From the NCBI GenBank assembly GCA_964486455.1, contig CAZAMP010000039.1, forward strand, positions 1 to 38,705: a DNA stretch of 38,705 nucleotides, read 5' to 3'. The notes below the pieces were generated by a model that worked only from the letters and a program-made list of their open reading frames with translations, had not been told where the DNA came from and did no database searches. Position 1 is the first letter of the stretch. Each line of letters begins with the position of its first letter. Positions 37,197 through 38,705 of this stretch are shown here, piece by piece. This DNA comes from CAZAMP01 sp964486455 (GTDB taxonomy: Bacteria; Eisenbacteria; RBG-16-71-46; CAZAMP01). The translations under genes were made by a program, and so were the position numbers.

Positions 37197-38705
37197 ATGC
37201 ATGCGACCAGCTTGAGAAGCAATCAGAGAAACTCATCGCAAAGTCGTTCATTTCCCTCGCACCTGACCTCGGCTGATTCTGTCGGGCAACGAGTCGTTGG
37301 GATGATCGCGCTCGTCGCCCTTTGGAGCACGTGCCTGTGCGGAACGGCGGCGGCGCAGGGGTGCATCAACTACGACGACTACCTGCACTGGGTGGGACAC
37401 CTGGACACCTACGAATGCTCATCGGTCGTCATCTCGGGCGGCTACGCGTATCTCGCCAGCGGACATCTGCGAGTGGTGGACATCTCGGACCCCCGTGACC
37501 CTGAAATCGTCAATACCGTCAACATGCAATCGTCGTGTGGTGGAGGGAATGTCGTGCTCTCGGGTGGGGTCCTCTACTACATGGGGTCGTGCTCGGGTCT
37601 CCGAGTACTCGATCTCAGCGATCCCGAGTCTCCCGCGATCGTCGAAAGCTCAGAAGAACTAGAGGGAGCGACTGACTTCGTCATCGTCGGTGACTATCTC
37701 TATGCGGCGGATCAAACGGACTACAACGAAACCACGCTCTATGTGATCGACATGTCCAGCTTCGAAATAGTGGGAAGTGTCGAGACGTGGGGCTTCAGTC
37801 CGACTGTGGCTGTTTCCGGAACACACGCCTATGTTGTGAGGAGAGGTCAGATCGGCTGGGGGATGACGACGGTAGACGTTTCGGATCCGGCGGCGCCGAC
37901 CGTCATCGATGACATCGGCACGGCGGACGATGTGGGAGTTGGGGGTAGTGTGGTGCACGGCACGCGCGCATTCGTGGGCGCCGGGGATGTGTACGTAATC
38001 GACATCACGGATCCGGGTGACCTTCAGCTACTGGCGCAGGTGGACATGGAGGGGTCGGCAGGGGACGTTCGCATATCGGGTGACCACCTGTACGTAGCGG
38101 GTGGAGGGCAAGGGCTTCAGGTGATCGACATCTCGGATCCGGAATCATACGAGATCGTGGGCAGCGTGGCCTCCTTCATCGGGGGCTCGAGCCTGGATGT
38201 CTCCGGTGGTCATGCATGTGTGACCGGCAACGTCATGAACGTAATCAACACGGTCAACCCCGAGAGCCATCCCGAGGTCGGCAGCGTGGAACTCCCCAAT
38301 CTCGGCCTGCAATCGGCGGGCGATGTCTTTGTCTTGGGCGACTACGCGTACCTCGCGTATGGGGACGAAGGACTACTGGTCGTCGACGTCTCGGATCGAG
38401 AGAATCCGGTGCACGTCGCCACCGAAGAAACCTCCAGCGGGGGCTCTTGGGATTCGATCGATCTCGTCGTCATGAACAGCACGGCGTATCTCGTGGGCGA
38501 AAACCTGGATGTCGTCGACGTGACGGATCCCGAGAATCCGGAGTTCATCAGAGGTATAGAGACAGATGGCCTCGCCTATCATGTGAGTGGCTCTAATGGG
38601 CTGGTCTATGTCTTGAGTCAGACGCTGTACCCGGAGGGGAGCCTTCAGATCGAGTTATCGTCAAGAGTTGTGTTTGAACTCCTAGGCGGCGCGCTCCTCC
38701 ATGCC
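37197..38705 (+). CDS. Secreted LVIVD-repeat beta-propeller protein (3' end outside window)
   Basis: Open for 503 codons from ATG 37197 to the window edge with no stop; AAAGGA is about ten bases upstream. A polar 34-residue lead (rich in Ser/Asn/Arg) precedes a signal helix, VVGMIALVALWSTCLCGTAA, cut near AAAQ/G; ATG 37302 would give a shorter signal peptide. The mature part begins CINYDDYLHWVGHLDT and then repeats units of about 40-45 residues: 'VxxSGxxAYLAxG', 'LxVVDISDPxxPEIV', e.g. GLQVIDISDPESYEIVGSV, LLVVDVSDRENPVHVA and LDVVDVTDPENPEFIRG, about nine units. These LVIVD repeats form propellers on bacterial surfaces. A C-terminal sorting domain is expected beyond the edge, by analogy with the seven others here. 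Confidence 0.85.
   Translation, partial: MHATSLRSNQRNSSQSRSFPSHLTSADSVGQRVVGMIALVALWSTCLCGTAAAQGCINYDDYLHWVGHLDTYECSSVVISGGYAYLASGHLRVVDISDPRDPEIVNTVNMQSSCGGGNVVLSGGVLYYMGSCSGLRVLDLSDPESPAIVESSEELEGATDFVIVGDYLYAADQTDYNETTLYVIDMSSFEIVGSVETWGFSPTVAVSGTHAYVVRRGQIGWGMTTVDVSDPAAPTVIDDIGTADDVGVGGSVVHGTRAFVGAGDVYVIDITDPGDLQLLAQVDMEGSAGDVRISGDHLYVAGGGQGLQVIDISDPESYEIVGSVASFIGGSSLDVSGGHACVTGNVMNVINTVNPESHPEVGSVELPNLGLQSAGDVFVLGDYAYLAYGDEGLLVVDVSDRENPVHVATEETSSGGSWDSIDLVVMNSTAYLVGENLDVVDVTDPENPEFIRGIETDGLAYHVSGSNGLVYVLSQTLYPEGSLQIELSSRVVFELLGGALLHA

Overview
The window looks like chromosomal DNA from a high-GC, uncultured-type bacterium of the Eisenbacteria/FCB-superphylum kind. The main reason is the number of exported proteins that share one C-terminal module of about 90 residues: a Pro-Asn-Pro entry, a 'hxIyDhxGR' strand, 'W(D/N)G', 'GxYFxRl' and usually a final Arg. 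This is the FlgD-Ig/type-A sorting domain used by type IX-like secretion systems. Other markers are AGGAG-type ribosome sites, dense one-strand operons and a three-gene Pnt transhydrogenase. The phylum is an inference. I saw no tRNA, rRNA, insertion sequence, phage gene or CRISPR array.

Layout. (1) 1-1288, minus: trpF-like isomerase, a ParB-like protein, a 35-codon coupled ORF and the start of a DinB gene, with overlapping stops and starts. (2) 1671-3104, plus: a secreted beta-helix protein. (3) 3171-10489, minus: a long same-strand run of small-molecule and housekeeping genes: exported SAM hydrolase, lipoprotein, zinc alcohol dehydrogenase, two membrane proteins, SpoIIAA-like protein, nitroreductase, DinB, short QueG-like Fe-S protein, DUF2461 and homocysteine methyltransferase. 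(4) 10806-11864, plus: a DMT transporter with a histidine-rich tail. (5) 11866-22989: an island of secreted beta-propeller proteins on the minus strand, interrupted by one plus-strand regulator. (6) 23274-27499: M16C peptidase, cyclophilin lipoprotein, CDGSH protein. (7) 27897-30745: pntAA-pntAB-pntB with a promoter candidate and a clear intrinsic terminator. (8) 30900-38705: BNR propeller, CPBP protease, aceE, and an LVIVD propeller running off the edge.

The most interesting area is 14.1-18.8 kb. The plus-strand gene at 14615-16081 fuses an ArsR-type winged helix to an M29 aminopeptidase fold in which every metal-ligand position I could align is replaced, so it reads as a regulator built on a dead peptidase. 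It is divergent from a secreted propeller gene, and a dyad symmetry sits on that gene's -10 region. This whole divergent control region, about 590 bp and including the first codons of both genes, exists a second time at 17848-18437. In the copy the regulator is cut to about 20 codons, the propeller gene is cut to a 32-codon signal-peptide ORF with a new stop, the dyad is broken, and the promoter (now closer to consensus) points at an unrelated secreted FG-GAP gene. The two copies also suggest a paired RNA leader with compensatory changes. Together this looks like duplication, decay and promoter capture inside an island of exported surface proteins.
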